A stretch of DNA of 64,000 nucleotides from Spiribacter vilamensis (GCF_004217415.1 NZ_SHLI01000001.1:62001-126000), one strand, 5' to 3'. Positions 9,340-19,336 are shown, counted from the first letter of the stretch. The notes: generated by a model not told the origin, from the sequence alone. Translations and numbers: made by a program.

Positions 9340-10183
9340 CGCGCGGATATCCCAGCCGGCCGCCACTGACCCGTTCATGGCCGGCCAGATCCAGGCGTGT
9401 CTCAATGGCCTCGAACCCGTGCGCTGCGAGGCAATCACGGACGGCGGGCCCCTGGCGAAAGCCATGCTCGACCCAGAGCCGCCCGGTCGGCTCCAGATGA
9501 TCGGGTGCACCGGCGATGATGGTCCGCAATGCAGCCAGGCCGTCTTCCTCCGCCCTTAGTGCAATCCGCGGTTCGAAGCGGGCATCGTCCTGGTCCGGTT
9601 CCGGTTCCTGTTCGCCGATATAGGGCGGGTTGGCAACAATCAGGTTATAACGCGGCCCCGAGACCGGTTCGTACCAGTCACCGCGTAGAAAGCGTATGCC
9701 CTCCACGCCGAGAATGGCCGCATTCTGCGTGGCGACCGTCAATGCCTCGGCCGAGCAGTCGGTGGCGTCGACGCTGGCGGCGGGCCAGGCCCGGGCCAGT
9801 GCGATGGCGATACAGCCGCTGCCCGTGCCCAGCTCGAGTACCCGGGCCGCCGGTGTTTCGAGCGCCGCTTCCACCAGATGCTCGGTCTCCGGGCGCGGGA
9901 TCAGCACCGCGGGTGTCACCACCAGATCGAAATCGAGAAATCCCCGCCGGCCCAGCAGATAGGCAACAGGCTCACCCCGGTAGCGGCGCTGTAGCAGGGC
10001 GCGAAAGCGCCGCCAGGCGGTCTCCGTCATCCAGTCTTCGGGATGGGCGCGGCGCCGGGCGTTGTTCAGCCCGGTCGCAGCGGTGAGCAGCCAGTCCACG
10101 TCGATCTCGGCATCGCTCCGGGCGGCCGCGAGCAACTCCACGCCCCGTCGCTGAGCCTCGCCGAGGGTGATGCCGTCGCTCAC
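9332..10183 (-). CDS. prmC: PrmC, release-factor glutamine methyltransferase
   Basis: 283 aa SAM-dependent enzyme that methylates the GGQ glutamine of peptide chain release factors RF1/RF2. The SAM motif VLELGTGSGCIAIALA lies at about 115-130 and the catalytic NPPY motif at 185-188. The N-terminal helical domain with RRGFLDFDLVVTPAVLIPRPET is family-typical. Its substrate gene prfA lies about 2 kb away on the same strand, but not in the same operon. It overlaps the downstream moeB-like gene by 8 nt and the upstream YcaR-like gene by 4 nt. Confidence 0.97.
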   Translation of the reverse strand: MSDGITLGEAQRRGVELLAAARSDAEIDVDWLLTAATGLNNARRRAHPEDWMTETAWRRFRALLQRRYRGEPVAYLLGRRGFLDFDLVVTPAVLIPRPETEHLVEAALETPAARVLELGTGSGCIAIALARAWPAASVDATDCSAEALTVATQNAAILGVEGIRFLRGDWYEPVSGPRYNLIVANPPYIGEQEPEPDQDDARFEPRIALRAEEDGLAALRTIIAGAPDHLEPTGRLWVEHGFRQGPAVRDCLAAHGFEAIETRLDLAGHERVSGGRLGYPRDE

Positions 10184-10446
10184 TTCAGATCGGCGGCGCG
10201 CAGGTTGATGGCTCGCTCCTCGAGCATCACGGGAATGCCGTCATCGACCCGGTAGACACGCTCCTCGTTGGCGGTGATCAGCCCCTCCTCGAGGGGCGTC
10301 TCCACGGGAGAGTCGTCCTGGTAGTGAACGCCGCCTTCGGCAATGCGCTCGTTGAGGCTTTTGAGTCTGTGGCGCTCGAGTATGTGGACCGGTTGTTTGG
10401 TAACCGGGCAGCAAAGAATGTCGAGTAATTTGCGATCGATGGCCAT
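10180..10446 (-). CDS. YcaR/Trm112-family small protein (UPF0434)
   Basis: 88 aa protein. The start MAIDRKLLDILCCPVTKQPV is the signature of the Trm112p-like/YcaR family. The C-terminal RVYRVDDGIPVMLEERA is also standard. Trm112 homologues in other domains activate methyltransferases, including the release-factor methyltransferase. Here the gene precedes prmC with a 4-nt overlap, which makes a PrmC-partner role attractive, but that is an inference. Only some of the zinc cysteines of eukaryotic Trm112 are present. The start is ATG at 10446; an in-frame extension to 10557 is not supported. Confidence 0.9.
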   Translation of the reverse strand: MAIDRKLLDILCCPVTKQPVHILERHRLKSLNERIAEGGVHYQDDSPVETPLEEGLITANEERVYRVDDGIPVMLEERAINLRAADLK

Positions 10447-10580
10447 GGCGATAAAACCTGTACAAATGATCTCGAAGGATAGCAGACTGCGTTCCGGGCG
10501 ACGCCCTCCATGGAGAAAATCCGGGCCGCGGGCTACCATGCCGGGAGAGAGGAGCAACAGACATTGGGTGAAAAAACCTC

Positions 10581-11654
10581 ATGAGCGAAACCAGTATCGA
10601 TAACCTCAACGTCATCGCGCAGGATCCGCTGCCGACGCCGGCTGACCTGAAGGCGCGGCAGCCGCTCTCGGACAAGGCGATAGCCACCGTGAAGGCCGGC
10701 CGGCAGGCAGTGGAGGCCATTCTCGACGGCCGCGACCCGCGCCTACTGGTGGTGATCGGTCCCTGCTCGATCCACGATCTCGAGGCGGCCCGCGATTATG
10801 CGCGACGCCTCAAGGCACTGCACGATGAGCTCAGTGGCTCGCTTTTCATCGTGATGCGGGTCTATTTCGAGAAACCGCGGACTACCGTGGGCTGGAAGGG
10901 TTTGATCAACGACCCGTACATGGATGACAGCTTCGATATCGAAGAGGGACTGCGTCGGGCACGCGAGCTGCTGCTGTATATGGCCGAGCTTGGGCTGCCC
11001 GCCGGGACCGAGGCACTGGATCCGATTACCCCGCAGTACCTGGGGGACCTCATCAGCTGGACGGCCATCGGCGCACGCACCACCGAGTCGCAAACACATC
11101 GGGAGATGGCGAGCGGGCTGTCGACGGCGGTCGGCTTCAAGAACGGGACCGATGGCAGTCTCGATGTCGCGATCAACGCCATGCGCTCGGCGGCGAGCCG
11201 TCACAGCTTCCTGGGCATTACCCAGCATGATGGTCGCTCGGCGATCATCCGGACCGCCGGCAACCCCTACGGGCATGTGGTGTTGCGCGGCGGCGATCAG
11301 CCGAACTATGACTCGGTCAGCATTGCCCTCTGCGAGAAGGCGCTGGCCGATGAGGGGCTTTCGGCCCGCCTGATGATTGACTGCAGCCATGCCAATTCGA
11401 GCAAGGATCCGAGCCTGCAGCCGCTGGTGATGGATAATATCGTCAATCAGATTGTCGAAGGTAACCGATCGATTGTCGCGGCAATGATCGAAAGCTATAT
11501 CGGTTGGGGAAAGCAAAAGCTTGGAGATGACCCCTCGGCGCTCGAGTACGGCGTTTCCATTACCGATGGTTGCATCGACTGGACAACGACCGAGGGCACG
11601 CTGCGCGAAGCCGCCGCTAAACTCTCTCAACCGCTTCAGGCGCGCATTGCCTGA
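10581..11654 (+). CDS. aroG: 3-deoxy-7-phosphoheptulonate (DAHP) synthase, class I
   Basis: 357 aa enzyme condensing phosphoenolpyruvate and erythrose 4-phosphate, the first step of the shikimate pathway. Visible family motifs are VVIGPCSIHDLEAARDYA (PEP/metal binding), RVYFEKPRTTVGWKG and MIDCSHANSSKDP. Length is typical of type I-alpha enzymes (E. coli AroG is 350 aa). Which aromatic amino acid inhibits it cannot be read here. It lies 39 nt upstream of dksA. The start ATG at 10581 has only a weak GGTGAA-like Shine-Dalgarno sequence. Confidence 0.95.
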   Translation: MSETSIDNLNVIAQDPLPTPADLKARQPLSDKAIATVKAGRQAVEAILDGRDPRLLVVIGPCSIHDLEAARDYARRLKALHDELSGSLFIVMRVYFEKPRTTVGWKGLINDPYMDDSFDIEEGLRRARELLLYMAELGLPAGTEALDPITPQYLGDLISWTAIGARTTESQTHREMASGLSTAVGFKNGTDGSLDVAINAMRSAASRHSFLGITQHDGRSAIIRTAGNPYGHVVLRGGDQPNYDSVSIALCEKALADEGLSARLMIDCSHANSSKDPSLQPLVMDNIVNQIVEGNRSIVAAMIESYIGWGKQKLGDDPSALEYGVSITDGCIDWTTTEGTLREAAAKLSQPLQARIA

Positions 11655-11693
11655 GACACGATGAACAAGTGGCCGAGCCAAACGGAGGTGACT

Positions 11694-12125
11694 ATGACCG
11701 ACAATGCTTCCCTGCCCGTTCGAGGGATCGAGCCGTATCATCCCGCCGAGGATGAGGAGTACATGAACGAGGCCCAGCTGGCGCATTTTCAGTCGATACT
11801 CGGTGCCTGGAAAAACCAGCTCCTGGAAGAAGTGGAGCGAACCGTCAGCCACATGCGCGATGACGCACATCACTACGCGGATCCGGCTGACCGGGCCACG
11901 CAGGAAGAGGAATTCGCGCTCGAGCTTCGGACTCGGGACCGGGAGCGCAAGCTCATCCGCAAGATCGACAAGACGCTGGAGCGCATCTACAAGGATGATT
12001 ACGGGTTCTGTGACGAGTGCGGCGTCGAAATCGGCATCCGCCGACTCGAGGCACGCCCCACGGCGACGCTCTGCGTCGATTGCAAGACTCTAGAGGAAAT
12101 CCGCGAGAAGCAGCGGGTGGCCTGA
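11694..12125 (+). CDS. dksA: DksA, RNA polymerase-binding transcription factor
   Basis: 143 aa regulator that enters the RNA polymerase secondary channel and works with ppGpp. The coiled-coil domain and the C-terminal four-cysteine zinc finger (CDECGVEIG ... CVDCKT) are visible. The coiled-coil tip has the DPAD residues (YADPADRAT) needed for activity. ATG at 11694 follows a strong GGAGGTGACT ribosome site, so it is preferred over the ATG at 11661. It is convergent with prfA, with 24 nt between. Confidence 0.97.
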   Translation: MTDNASLPVRGIEPYHPAEDEEYMNEAQLAHFQSILGAWKNQLLEEVERTVSHMRDDAHHYADPADRATQEEEFALELRTRDRERKLIRKIDKTLERIYKDDYGFCDECGVEIGIRRLEARPTATLCVDCKTLEEIREKQRVA

Positions 12126-12149
12126 GCGGTCAGCCGCTGCGCGAGGCGA

Positions 12150-13238
12150 TCAGCTCTCGGCCGCCAGTGCCGCGAGCTGATCGGCCTGGTATTCATTGAT
12201 CAATGGATCGATGATCTCCTCCAGATGGCCGGTCAGCACCGATTCGAGCTTGTAGACAGTGAGATTGATGCGGTGATCGGTTACCCGACCCTGGGGATAG
12301 TTATAGGTCCGAATTCGATCGGATCGATCACCGGTACCCACCAGCAGTCTCCGGGTTTCAGTGCGCTCCGCTGCGGCGGCATCGCGCTGCTGGTCCATCA
12401 GGCGTGCCTGTAGCAGTGACAGCGCCCGGGCCCGGTTCTTGTGCTGCGATCGCTCCTCCTGGCATTCCACCACGACTCCGCTCGGCGCATGCGTCATGCG
12501 TACCGCGGAATCGGTCTTGTTGACATGCTGACCACCCGCGCCCGACGCCCGGAACGTGTCGATGCGCAGATCCGCGGGATTGATCTCGATTTCATCGATC
12601 TCTGCCGCCTCGGGCAGGATAGCGACCGTGCAGGCCGAGGTGTGGATGCGGCCCTGGGACTCGGTGGCCGGAACGCGCTGAACGCGATGGGCGCCGGACT
12701 CGAACTTGAGTTTTGAGTAGACCCGCTCGCCGGCTACGCGGGCAATCACCTCACGGTACCCCCCCTGCTCGCCAAAGCTCTCGCTCAGGATCTCCGTTCT
12801 CCAGCCCTGATGCTCTGCATAGCGCAGATACATGCGCAGCAGGTCGCCCGCGAAGAGCGCCGCCTCGTCACCCCCGGTGCCGGCGCGGATCTCGATGAAC
12901 GTATTGCGCGCATCATTGGGATCCTCCGGGATCATCAGCAGCGTCAGCGCCCTCTCGAGCTCGGCAATGCGATCCCGTGCATCACCGATTTCCTCCTCGG
13001 CCATGGCCCGCATGGCCTCGTCGGCGTCCGTGGCCAGTTCCTCGGCACTGGCGAGATCGGCCTCGGCAGATTCGAATGCGGTGAGTGTCTTCGCCAGCGG
13101 TTCGAGCCGGGCGTACTCCTGGGAAAGGCGGGTGAACTGACGGTTATCGCCGATGACCTCCGGATCGGCGAGCAGCTGCTCGATCTCCTCGTGGCGCTCC
13201 AGCAGGCTCTGGAGTTTGCGGCGCAGGTTGTCATTCAT
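12150..13238 (-). CDS. prfA: Peptide chain release factor 1
   Basis: 362 aa RF1, which terminates translation at UAA and UAG. The codon-reading tripeptide PxT (PAT at about 190-192) separates it from RF2 (SPF), and the GGQ motif is at 235-237 within [15 protein letters not shown]. It follows hemA with a 4-nt overlap (ATGA), the conserved hemA-prfA order of gammaproteobacteria. prmC, which modifies it, is nearby on the same strand. Confidence 0.98.
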   Translation of the reverse strand: MNDNLRRKLQSLLERHEEIEQLLADPEVIGDNRQFTRLSQEYARLEPLAKTLTAFESAEADLASAEELATDADEAMRAMAEEEIGDARDRIAELERALTLLMIPEDPNDARNTFIEIRAGTGGDEAALFAGDLLRMYLRYAEHQGWRTEILSESFGEQGGYREVIARVAGERVYSKLKFESGAHRVQRVPATESQGRIHTSACTVAILPEAAEIDEIEINPADLRIDTFRASGAGGQHVNKTDSAVRMTHAPSGVVVECQEERSQHKNRARALSLLQARLMDQQRDAAAAERTETRRLLVGTGDRSDRIRTYNYPQGRVTDHRINLTVYKLESVLTGHLEEIIDPLINEYQADQLAALAAES

Positions 13239-14512
13239 TGGTCGTCGTCGTCCCGGCTGTCGTCGAGGCCCAGCAGGCGATGACTCTGCCGGATAATCTC
13301 CGGATCGCCGCTGCGGGCAGCGTCGCGCAGCCCCATGGTGGGTAAGTGCAAAAGTTTACGGGTCAGGCGGTGCGCGAGCGCCTCCAGCACCTGCTCCGGT
13401 GGCTGGCCGGCGCTGATCTCGCGCCGCGCCTGTTCCAGGGCATAGTCACGCTGGTGCTCGCCATGCAGTCGATAGCGTCGGATCGCGCTGACCGCATCCA
13501 GCGTCCGGATCCAGTCCATGAACCGCTCGGCCTGCTCATCGACAAGCTTTTCCGCCTCTTCGGCGGCCGCGGCGCGGCTTCGCTGGTTGCGGTCGATGAC
13601 ATTGCGAAGATCGTCGACAGTGTACAGGTAGACGTCCTCGAGCCGGTCCACGCTGGCCTCGATGTCCCGCGGCACCGCGAGATCGACGATAAAGACCGGT
13701 TCGTGTCGACGCTTGCGAAGGCTCTTGCGGATCTGCTCGCGACTGACAACGGGTTCGTTGCTGGCTGTGCAGGAGATGATGATGTCGGCTTTCGGGAGGA
13801 ACGCATCAATCCCGTCGAGCCCGATTGCGGTTCCGCCGCAGGTACTCGCCAGTGCCTCGGCCCGGTCGTGGCTCCGGTTGGCGATCACGAGCTCGCCCAT
13901 GCCTTGTTCCCGGAAGTGCCGGGCCGTGAGCTCGATCATCTCGCCGGCCCCGATGAGCAGTGCGCGGCGACGGTCGAGCCGGTCGAATATCTGGCGTGCG
14001 AGGGTGACGGCGGCAAAGGCGACCGATACCGGATGGGTGCCGATCACCGTCTCCGTACGCACGCGCTTGGCGAGGGAGAAGGCATGCTGGAAGAGGCGGT
14101 CAAGGATCTGCCCGAGCAACCCCGCGTCTGCCGCCGAGCGATAAGCCAGTTTGGCCTGGCCGAGGATCTGCGGCTCGCCAAGGACGAGCGAGTCCAGCCC
14201 CGCCGCGACCCGCAGGAGATGGACGACCGCATCCCGGCCTTCGTAGACATAGAGATAGGGCTCGAGCCAGTCCGCGCTCAGGCCCTGCTGGTGAGCCAAC
14301 CACCGATGCAGGATGGCCGGAGTTGCTTCGGGTGCCAGCACGGCATAGATCTCGGTTCGGTTGCAGGTCGACAGGACCGCGGCTTCACGCACACCGGGGC
14401 GCTGCGCAAGGGCGGACAGCGCACTGTCCAGCATTTCCGCCGGCAGGACCACCTGCTCCCTGACGGTGAGCGGTGCCGATTCGTGGTTGAGCCCCAGGGT
14501 GACGACAGGCAT
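13235..14512 (-). CDS. hemA: Glutamyl-tRNA reductase
   Basis: 425 aa NADPH enzyme that reduces glutamyl-tRNA(Glu) to glutamate-1-semialdehyde, the entry to tetrapyrrole synthesis by the C5 route. It starts [15 protein letters not shown], with the catalytic Cys at residue 50 in [12 protein letters not shown], the NADPH-binding LLIGAGEM, and a C-terminal dimerisation helix. ATG at 14512 gives the normal N-terminus; a frame extension to 15148 is spurious. On its strand a TACAAT hexamer at 14546-14541 could be a -10 element, though the -35 is weak. It is divergent from the TPR lipoprotein gene. Confidence 0.97.
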   Translation of the reverse strand: MPVVTLGLNHESAPLTVREQVVLPAEMLDSALSALAQRPGVREAAVLSTCNRTEIYAVLAPEATPAILHRWLAHQQGLSADWLEPYLYVYEGRDAVVHLLRVAAGLDSLVLGEPQILGQAKLAYRSAADAGLLGQILDRLFQHAFSLAKRVRTETVIGTHPVSVAFAAVTLARQIFDRLDRRRALLIGAGEMIELTARHFREQGMGELVIANRSHDRAEALASTCGGTAIGLDGIDAFLPKADIIISCTASNEPVVSREQIRKSLRKRRHEPVFIVDLAVPRDIEASVDRLEDVYLYTVDDLRNVIDRNQRSRAAAAEEAEKLVDEQAERFMDWIRTLDAVSAIRRYRLHGEHQRDYALEQARREISAGQPPEQVLEALAHRLTRKLLHLPTMGLRDAARSGDPEIIRQSHRLLGLDDSRDDDDQ

Positions 14513-14584
14513 CGGGATCCGGTTGACTGGAATGTGGCAGATTGTAGGGCAGCAGTGCCTCAACACAAGTAGGATACGGGGTCG

Positions 14585-16075
14585 ATGGAAAGGTTCGCGA
14601 ATCGAAAGTTGCTCAGCGTACTGCTGGTGGTCTGCCTGATGGCGGCCTGCACCCGGCTGGAGCGCAATGCGTCCCCCGCGCCCGCCCCGACGGATCGGGC
14701 GCCAATGGCGATTGTGATGGCTGCGGAACTGGCGGTGGCGCGCGGTGATATTGCTCGGGCGAGCACGCTTTATGATCGCACTGCCGAGCGGCTGAGCGAT
14801 GTCGAAGTTATCGCGCGCGGCGCGCGCCTGGCGCTCCGCGCCGGCGACATGGCGGCAGCAAGCCGTCTCGGCGGGCGCTGGGTGGCGCTGGCGCCGGACA
14901 GTGGTGAGGCAAGGCGTCTGCAGGGGCTGGTCAGCCTGCGCCGTGGCAACACCGAGCGGGCCATCGATCGGTTCCTGGAAGGGCTGCCGACGGATCCCGG
15001 AGATCGTGATGCCGTCATCGATCGGCTGGGCCAGCGCCTGCGCGACAGTGCATTGCCCCCGGAGGCCCTCGACGTCATGCGGGCGGTCGCGGCGTCGGCG
15101 CCGCAGTCGGAAGGGGCGCAACTGGCTCTGGCGCGACTGGCAATCCATCGCGACCAGCCTGCGGTGGCCCTGGAGGTGGTGGCATCCGTCCTCGCCAGCC
15201 GCCCGGAATCGCGTAACGCCCGACTGATTCGCGCCGATGCACTGCTGGAACTGGATCGCATCGACGAGGCACTGGCCGTCTTCCGCGCACTGCTCGCCGA
15301 GTCACCGGACAACGAGGCCCTGGGATTCGAGTACGCGCGTGCACTGATGGCGGGTAATCGCGATTCCCAGGCACTCGAGCAGTTTCGATCGCTGGTCGAG
15401 GCCGGGACGACGCGGCTGCAGCTCCTCAATGCCGCCGTGGTCGTGGCGCTCAGAAGCGGCGATGATGACCTTGCGCTGACGGCTCTGCAGCGCTTGCGCG
15501 CCACCAACGCTCCGCTTGGTCGCCGCAGTCTGCTGCTCGAGGGTCGGCTGCTGCGTCGTCTCGATCGGCTGGAAGAGAGCCTCGACGTGTTCGACCTCGC
15601 GCTCCAGCCGCGGCCGGATGACGCGGAGTTACGCTACGCCCGGGCGATGACCCGATTTGCGGCGGGTGATCTCGAGGGTGGCGAGGCGGATCTGCGCCAT
15701 GTCCTTCGCGACAACCCTGACAACCCCGAGGCGCTCAATGCGCTGGGCTACGTTCTCGTGGATCAGACCGACCGGATCCGCGAAGGGGCGAAGCTGATCG
15801 AGCGGGCCTACGAGATCCGCCCGGATGCACCGGCGATCGTCGACAGCATGGGGTGGGCCGCCTTCCGGCAGGGCCGGCTCGAGGAGGCGCTGGGGTTTCT
15901 GGAGCGCGCTCATGAACGGACCAACGGCGACCCGGAGATCGCCGCGCACCTGGGCGAGGTGCTCTGGGTGCTGGATCGGCGTGACGAGGCACGCACGGTC
16001 TGGCGGGATGCGCAGCAGGCCTTTGACGGCGATCATCCAGTACTGGAGGAAACGATGGAGCGGCTGGATCAATGA
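14585..16075 (+). CDS. TPR-repeat lipoprotein
   Basis: 496 aa secreted protein. The N-terminus is a lipoprotein signal peptide with lipobox LMAAC (Cys near residue 22). The rest is Ala/Leu/Arg-rich tetratricopeptide repeats (for example ALNALGYVLVDQTDRIREGAKLIERAYEIRPDAPAIVDSMGWAAFRQGR, of which residues 365-410 are the most canonical). It overlaps lolB by 4 nt. A TPR protein in front of lolB-ispE is common in gammaproteobacteria, where it is annotated only as a TPR protein. A role in envelope assembly is likely from context, but the molecular function is unknown. Confidence 0.9.
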   Translation: MERFANRKLLSVLLVVCLMAACTRLERNASPAPAPTDRAPMAIVMAAELAVARGDIARASTLYDRTAERLSDVEVIARGARLALRAGDMAAASRLGGRWVALAPDSGEARRLQGLVSLRRGNTERAIDRFLEGLPTDPGDRDAVIDRLGQRLRDSALPPEALDVMRAVAASAPQSEGAQLALARLAIHRDQPAVALEVVASVLASRPESRNARLIRADALLELDRIDEALAVFRALLAESPDNEALGFEYARALMAGNRDSQALEQFRSLVEAGTTRLQLLNAAVVVALRSGDDDLALTALQRLRATNAPLGRRSLLLEGRLLRRLDRLEESLDVFDLALQPRPDDAELRYARAMTRFAAGDLEGGEADLRHVLRDNPDNPEALNALGYVLVDQTDRIREGAKLIERAYEIRPDAPAIVDSMGWAAFRQGRLEEALGFLERAHERTNGDPEIAAHLGEVLWVLDRRDEARTVWRDAQQAFDGDHPVLEETMERLDQ

Positions 16076-16683
16076 AGGAGCGGTGTCTATTCCGTGCCTC
16101 GGTACCGATTCTGCTGTGCGTGCTGCTGACCGCCTGTGCGGTTCGCTCACCGCAACCCGATTCGACCGATGCCGGCGTGGCGCTGGCGACCTGGGAGCCC
16201 TCGCCGGTCCCGGCCGCCTGGCGGCTGAACGGGCGGACCTCGCTGCGGCTCGGCGACGAGGGCGCCACCGCTACCGTCAGTTGGGATCAGTCCGGGAGAG
16301 AGTATCGTATCGACCTGCGTGGTGCCCTCGGGGCCGGTAGCCTGCGTATCACCGGCGATGGCGACGTGGTTCGGCTGACTACCTCTGATGGCGAGCGCTA
16401 CACCGCGGAGAGCCCGCGCGAGCTCGTCCGGGCGGTGACCGGTTACGACCTGCCGGTCAGCTTCCTGCGCTACTGGGTGACCGGGCGTCCGGTGCCCTGG
16501 CTGGATGGCCGGGTCATTCCGGATCCGCAAGGGCGCCCGAGCGTCATCCACCAGGATGGCTGGCGTGTGACCTATGAGACCTTCCGGGCGGTCGGCGACT
16601 ACCACCTTCCCGAGCGGGTCGCCGTCGTCCGCGGTGACATGTCGGTGCGCATCGCCATTGGCGAGTGGGAGTCACGCGAGTGA
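16072..16683 (+). CDS. lolB: LolB, outer-membrane lipoprotein insertion receptor
   Basis: 203 aa lipoprotein that takes lipoproteins from LolA and inserts them in the outer membrane. The lipobox is LLTAC (Cys near 23). The mature part has the unclosed beta-barrel pattern of LolB, with WRLNGRTSLRLGDEGATATVSWDQ and the LGAGSLRITGDGDVV strands. Identity also rests on the conserved lolB-ispE-tRNA-prs order. It overlaps the TPR gene (4 nt) and ispE (4 nt). Confidence 0.93.
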   Translation: MKERCLFRASVPILLCVLLTACAVRSPQPDSTDAGVALATWEPSPVPAAWRLNGRTSLRLGDEGATATVSWDQSGREYRIDLRGALGAGSLRITGDGDVVRLTTSDGERYTAESPRELVRAVTGYDLPVSFLRYWVTGRPVPWLDGRVIPDPQGRPSVIHQDGWRVTYETFRAVGDYHLPERVAVVRGDMSVRIAIGEWESRE

Positions 16684-17549
16684 ATGACGTGTCGCGTGAC
16701 TGGCCGGCACCGGCGAAGATCAATCGCTTCCTGCACATCACCGGTCGGCGGGCGGATGGCTACCACACGCTGCAGACGCTCTTTCAGTTCATCGAACCGC
16801 TGGACTGGCTTGATTTTACGGTGACCGGAGACGGTGCAATCGTTCGCGACGGCGGGTTGGCGGGCCTGGCACCGTCCGCTGATCTGGCCGTGCGAGCGGC
16901 CACGGCATTGCAACGCCGGGCGTGCGTAACCGCCGGTGTGCGTATCCACATCCGCAAGGGCATTCCCGCCGGTGGCGGTCTGGGGGGCGGTTCATCGGAT
17001 GCCGCAACAACGCTCGTGGCGCTGAATGCGCTCTGGGGATGCGGCCTTGCCCCGGCAGCGCTCGAGCAGCTGGGTCTTGAACTGGGCGCCGACGTGCCGG
17101 TGTTCGTGCGCGGGCAGGCGGTCTGGGCGGAGGGTATCGGCGAGCAGCTGACCCCGATGGATGCTGACCGACCCTGGCTGGTGGTCCTCGATCCCGGCGT
17201 CAACGTGAATACGGGCAGCGTATTCAACGATCCCAAATTGACACGCCATACTGAGCGTATAACAATACCGCGCTTTAACGCGTTGGATTCGCGAAATGAT
17301 TGCGAGCGGGTCGTCCGTCGGCTCCATCCGCGAATCGCTACAGCAATCGACGCGCTCTCGGAGTTCGGGCCGACACGGCTGACCGGCACCGGCGGATGCA
17401 TATTCGCCTGGTTCGACGATCGACCATCCGCGGACCGGGCAAAGGCGGGCATCGACGCGCATGGCAGGGCCTGGGTTACCCGGGCCGCTAACCGGTCTCC
17501 CTTGCCCGGCCGCCTCGAGGCCCGGCAATCTTCGACAAATGGGGCGTAG
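16680..17549 (+). CDS. ispE: 4-diphosphocytidyl-2-C-methyl-D-erythritol kinase
   Basis: 289 aa GHMP kinase of the MEP isoprenoid pathway. N-terminal [21 protein letters not shown] and the ATP-binding GHMP motif [15 protein letters not shown] are diagnostic. GTG at 16680 overlaps the lolB stop as GTGA; a GTG at 16665 would be in the same frame. The last ten bases, including the TAG stop, lie inside the tRNA-Gln gene, whose first base is 17540. This gene-tRNA overlap is unusual and is listed as a finding. Confidence 0.96.
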   Translation: MNDVSRDWPAPAKINRFLHITGRRADGYHTLQTLFQFIEPLDWLDFTVTGDGAIVRDGGLAGLAPSADLAVRAATALQRRACVTAGVRIHIRKGIPAGGGLGGGSSDAATTLVALNALWGCGLAPAALEQLGLELGADVPVFVRGQAVWAEGIGEQLTPMDADRPWLVVLDPGVNVNTGSVFNDPKLTRHTERITIPRFNALDSRNDCERVVRRLHPRIATAIDALSEFGPTRLTGTGGCIFAWFDDRPSADRAKAGIDAHGRAWVTRAANRSPLPGRLEARQSSTNGA

Positions 17550-17614
17550 CCAAGCGGTAAGGCACGGGGTTTTGATCCCCGGATGCGCAGGTTCGAATCC
17601 TGCCGCCCCAGCCA
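17540..17614 (+). tRNA. tRNA-Gln (TTG)
   Basis: 75-nt cloverleaf with encoded CCA. The acceptor arm TGGGGCG pairs with CGCCCCA. The anticodon loop TTTTGAT is closed by CGGGG/CCCCG with anticodon TTG at 17572-17574, and the T arm contains GGTTCGAATCC. It is close to the E. coli tRNA-Gln(TTG) sequence. It lies between ispE and prs, the conserved gammaproteobacterial position, and overlaps the ispE 3' end by 10 nt. Confidence 0.97.
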
Positions 17615-17640
17615 TACATCAGCAGCAGGGTGCAGTTGCC

Positions 17641-18594
17641 ATGGAAAACGGAAGCATGATGGTGTTCGCGGGGAATGCCAATCCGCAACTCGCTCGATCC
17701 GTGGCGTCCCACCTCAAGACCCGGCTTGGCGATGCCATCGTCACCAGTTTCAGTGACGGTGAGGTCCAGGTCGAGATCAACGAACACGTCCGTGGTCACG
17801 ACGTTTTCATCATCCAGCCCACCTGCGCGCCCACCAACGATAACCTCATGGAGTTGCTGGTGATCGCCGACGCCCTCCGACGGTCGTCCGCGGCGCGTAT
17901 CACGGCGGTCATACCGTATTACGGCTATGCGCGGCAGGATCGTCGCCAGCGATCGCAGCGGGTGCCGATTACCGCGAAGCTCGCCGCCGACATGATCACC
18001 ACCTCCGGCATTAACCGCGTTGTCACCGTCGACCTGCACGCCGACCAGATCCAGGGCTTTTTCAATATCCCCGTTGACAATGTCTACGCCTCGCCGGTCC
18101 TGCTCGGCGATATCTGGCGACAGACCCATGCCGACAAGATCGTCGTCTCGCCGGACGTTGGTGGCGTACTGCGGGCCCGGGCGGTGGCGAGGCGACTCGA
18201 TAACGCCGATCTGGCAATCATCGACAAGCGCCGGCCGCGGGCCAATGAGCTCGAGGTGATGAACATCATCGGCGACGTCGAGGACAAGACCTGCATCATC
18301 GTCGATGACATCATCGACACCGCCGGCACCCTCTGCCAGGCGGCCTCGGCGCTCAAAGAGCGCGGCGCCGGCAAGGTGGTTGCCTATATTACCCACCCGG
18401 TGCTCTCGGGGCCGGCGATCGAGCGCATCGAGAACAGCTACCTGGACGAACTGGTGGTCACCGACAGCATCCCGCTGTCCGCGGCCGCCGACGCCAGCGA
18501 CCGGATTCGTCAGCTTTCGCTGGCGGAAATGCTCGCCGAAACCATGCGGCGGGTGAATAACGATGAATCGGTCAGCGAGCTTTTCGTCGACTGA
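17641..18594 (+). CDS. prs: Ribose-phosphate pyrophosphokinase (PRPP synthetase)
   Basis: 317 aa enzyme making PRPP from ribose 5-phosphate and ATP for nucleotide, His, Trp and NAD synthesis. Motifs include [12 protein letters not shown] at the start, [12 protein letters not shown] (ATP loop), [16 protein letters not shown] and the PRPP-binding [13 protein letters not shown] at 17641 gives 317 aa against 315 in E. coli; an ATG at 17656 (MMVFAGN) after GGAAGC is an alternative. It is followed by rplY after 47 nt, which hold a GC-rich hairpin (GCCCC/GGGGC). Confidence 0.98.
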   Translation: MENGSMMVFAGNANPQLARSVASHLKTRLGDAIVTSFSDGEVQVEINEHVRGHDVFIIQPTCAPTNDNLMELLVIADALRRSSAARITAVIPYYGYARQDRRQRSQRVPITAKLAADMITTSGINRVVTVDLHADQIQGFFNIPVDNVYASPVLLGDIWRQTHADKIVVSPDVGGVLRARAVARRLDNADLAIIDKRRPRANELEVMNIIGDVEDKTCIIVDDIIDTAGTLCQAASALKERGAGKVVAYITHPVLSGPAIERIENSYLDELVVTDSIPLSAAADASDRIRQLSLAEMLAETMRRVNNDESVSELFVD

Positions 18595-18641
18595 TTGTCC
18601 CAACTGCCCCTGGTCGCGGGGGCCACGATGGAGAAAAACGA

Positions 18642-19313
18642 ATGAGTGTTGAACTGAAACTGGATGCCGCCGTACGCGACGACCAGGGGAAAGGTGCGAG
18701 CCGCCGCCTGCGTCGTGCAAAACGGGTGCCCGGTATCCTCTACGGCGCGGACAAGAAACCCGTCTCGCTGTCCTTCGACGAAGAGCAGATCCTGCGTCTG
18801 CTGCGCGAAGAGGCCTTTTTCTCCCAGATCCTGGATGTGAAGGTGAAGGGTAAGCGCACGGAGAAGGCCATTCTCAAGGACCTCCAGCGTCATCCGTTCA
18901 AGCCGCTGGTCACCCACCTCGATCTGCTGCGAATCAAGGCCGGGGAGAAGATGCGCCAGCAGGTGCCGATCCATCTGCTCAACCAGGAGGAAGCGGTCGG
19001 CGTGAAGCAGGGCCACGGGGTTATTCACCACGATCTGATCGAGATCGACGTCGAGTGCATGCCCGACGACCTGCCCACCGCCATCGAGCTGGATGTTATC
19101 GAGCTCGACGTCGGTGACTCAGTCCATCTGTCGCAGATCGAGGCGCCGGCGGGGGTGAGCTTTCCCGGGCTGGATGTCGAGAATGATCATGACCCGGTGC
19201 TCGTCAGCATCCATATGCCGCGCAAGGCGGTCGAGGAGGGCGACGAAGACGCCGAGGAGTCTGATGATGGTGCCGACACCGGCGAGTCGGGTGACACCGA
19301 CGAGCAGGGCTGA
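18642..19313 (+). CDS. rplY: Ribosomal protein L25, CTC (long) form
   Basis: 223 aa 5S rRNA-binding protein of the general-stress (Ctc) type: an N-terminal L25 domain (about 1-95, with ASRRLRRAKRVPGILYG) plus the C-terminal TL5 domain. The end is strongly acidic (Glu/Asp-rich from about residue 195), which fits a halophilic proteome. It is in the conserved prs-rplY-pth-ychF order. A GATGGAGAAAAACG segment before the ATG supplies the ribosome site. Confidence 0.96.
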   Translation: MSVELKLDAAVRDDQGKGASRRLRRAKRVPGILYGADKKPVSLSFDEEQILRLLREEAFFSQILDVKVKGKRTEKAILKDLQRHPFKPLVTHLDLLRIKAGEKMRQQVPIHLLNQEEAVGVKQGHGVIHHDLIEIDVECMPDDLPTAIELDVIELDVGDSVHLSQIEAPAGVSFPGLDVENDHDPVLVSIHMPRKAVEEGDEDAEESDDGADTGESGDTDEQG

Positions 19314-19336
19314 GTCCCGCCGCCGAGGGTCGCGGT

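Noticed and set aside
13238-15148. 637-codon version of hemA extending upstream
   Set aside because: The extra ~212 residues lie antisense to the TPR lipoprotein gene; HemA homology begins at ATG 14512.
18606-18632. GC-rich hairpin before rplY as a terminator or leader regulator
   Set aside because: No T-run follows and L25 is not known to be autoregulated; short GC hairpins are frequent in this genome.
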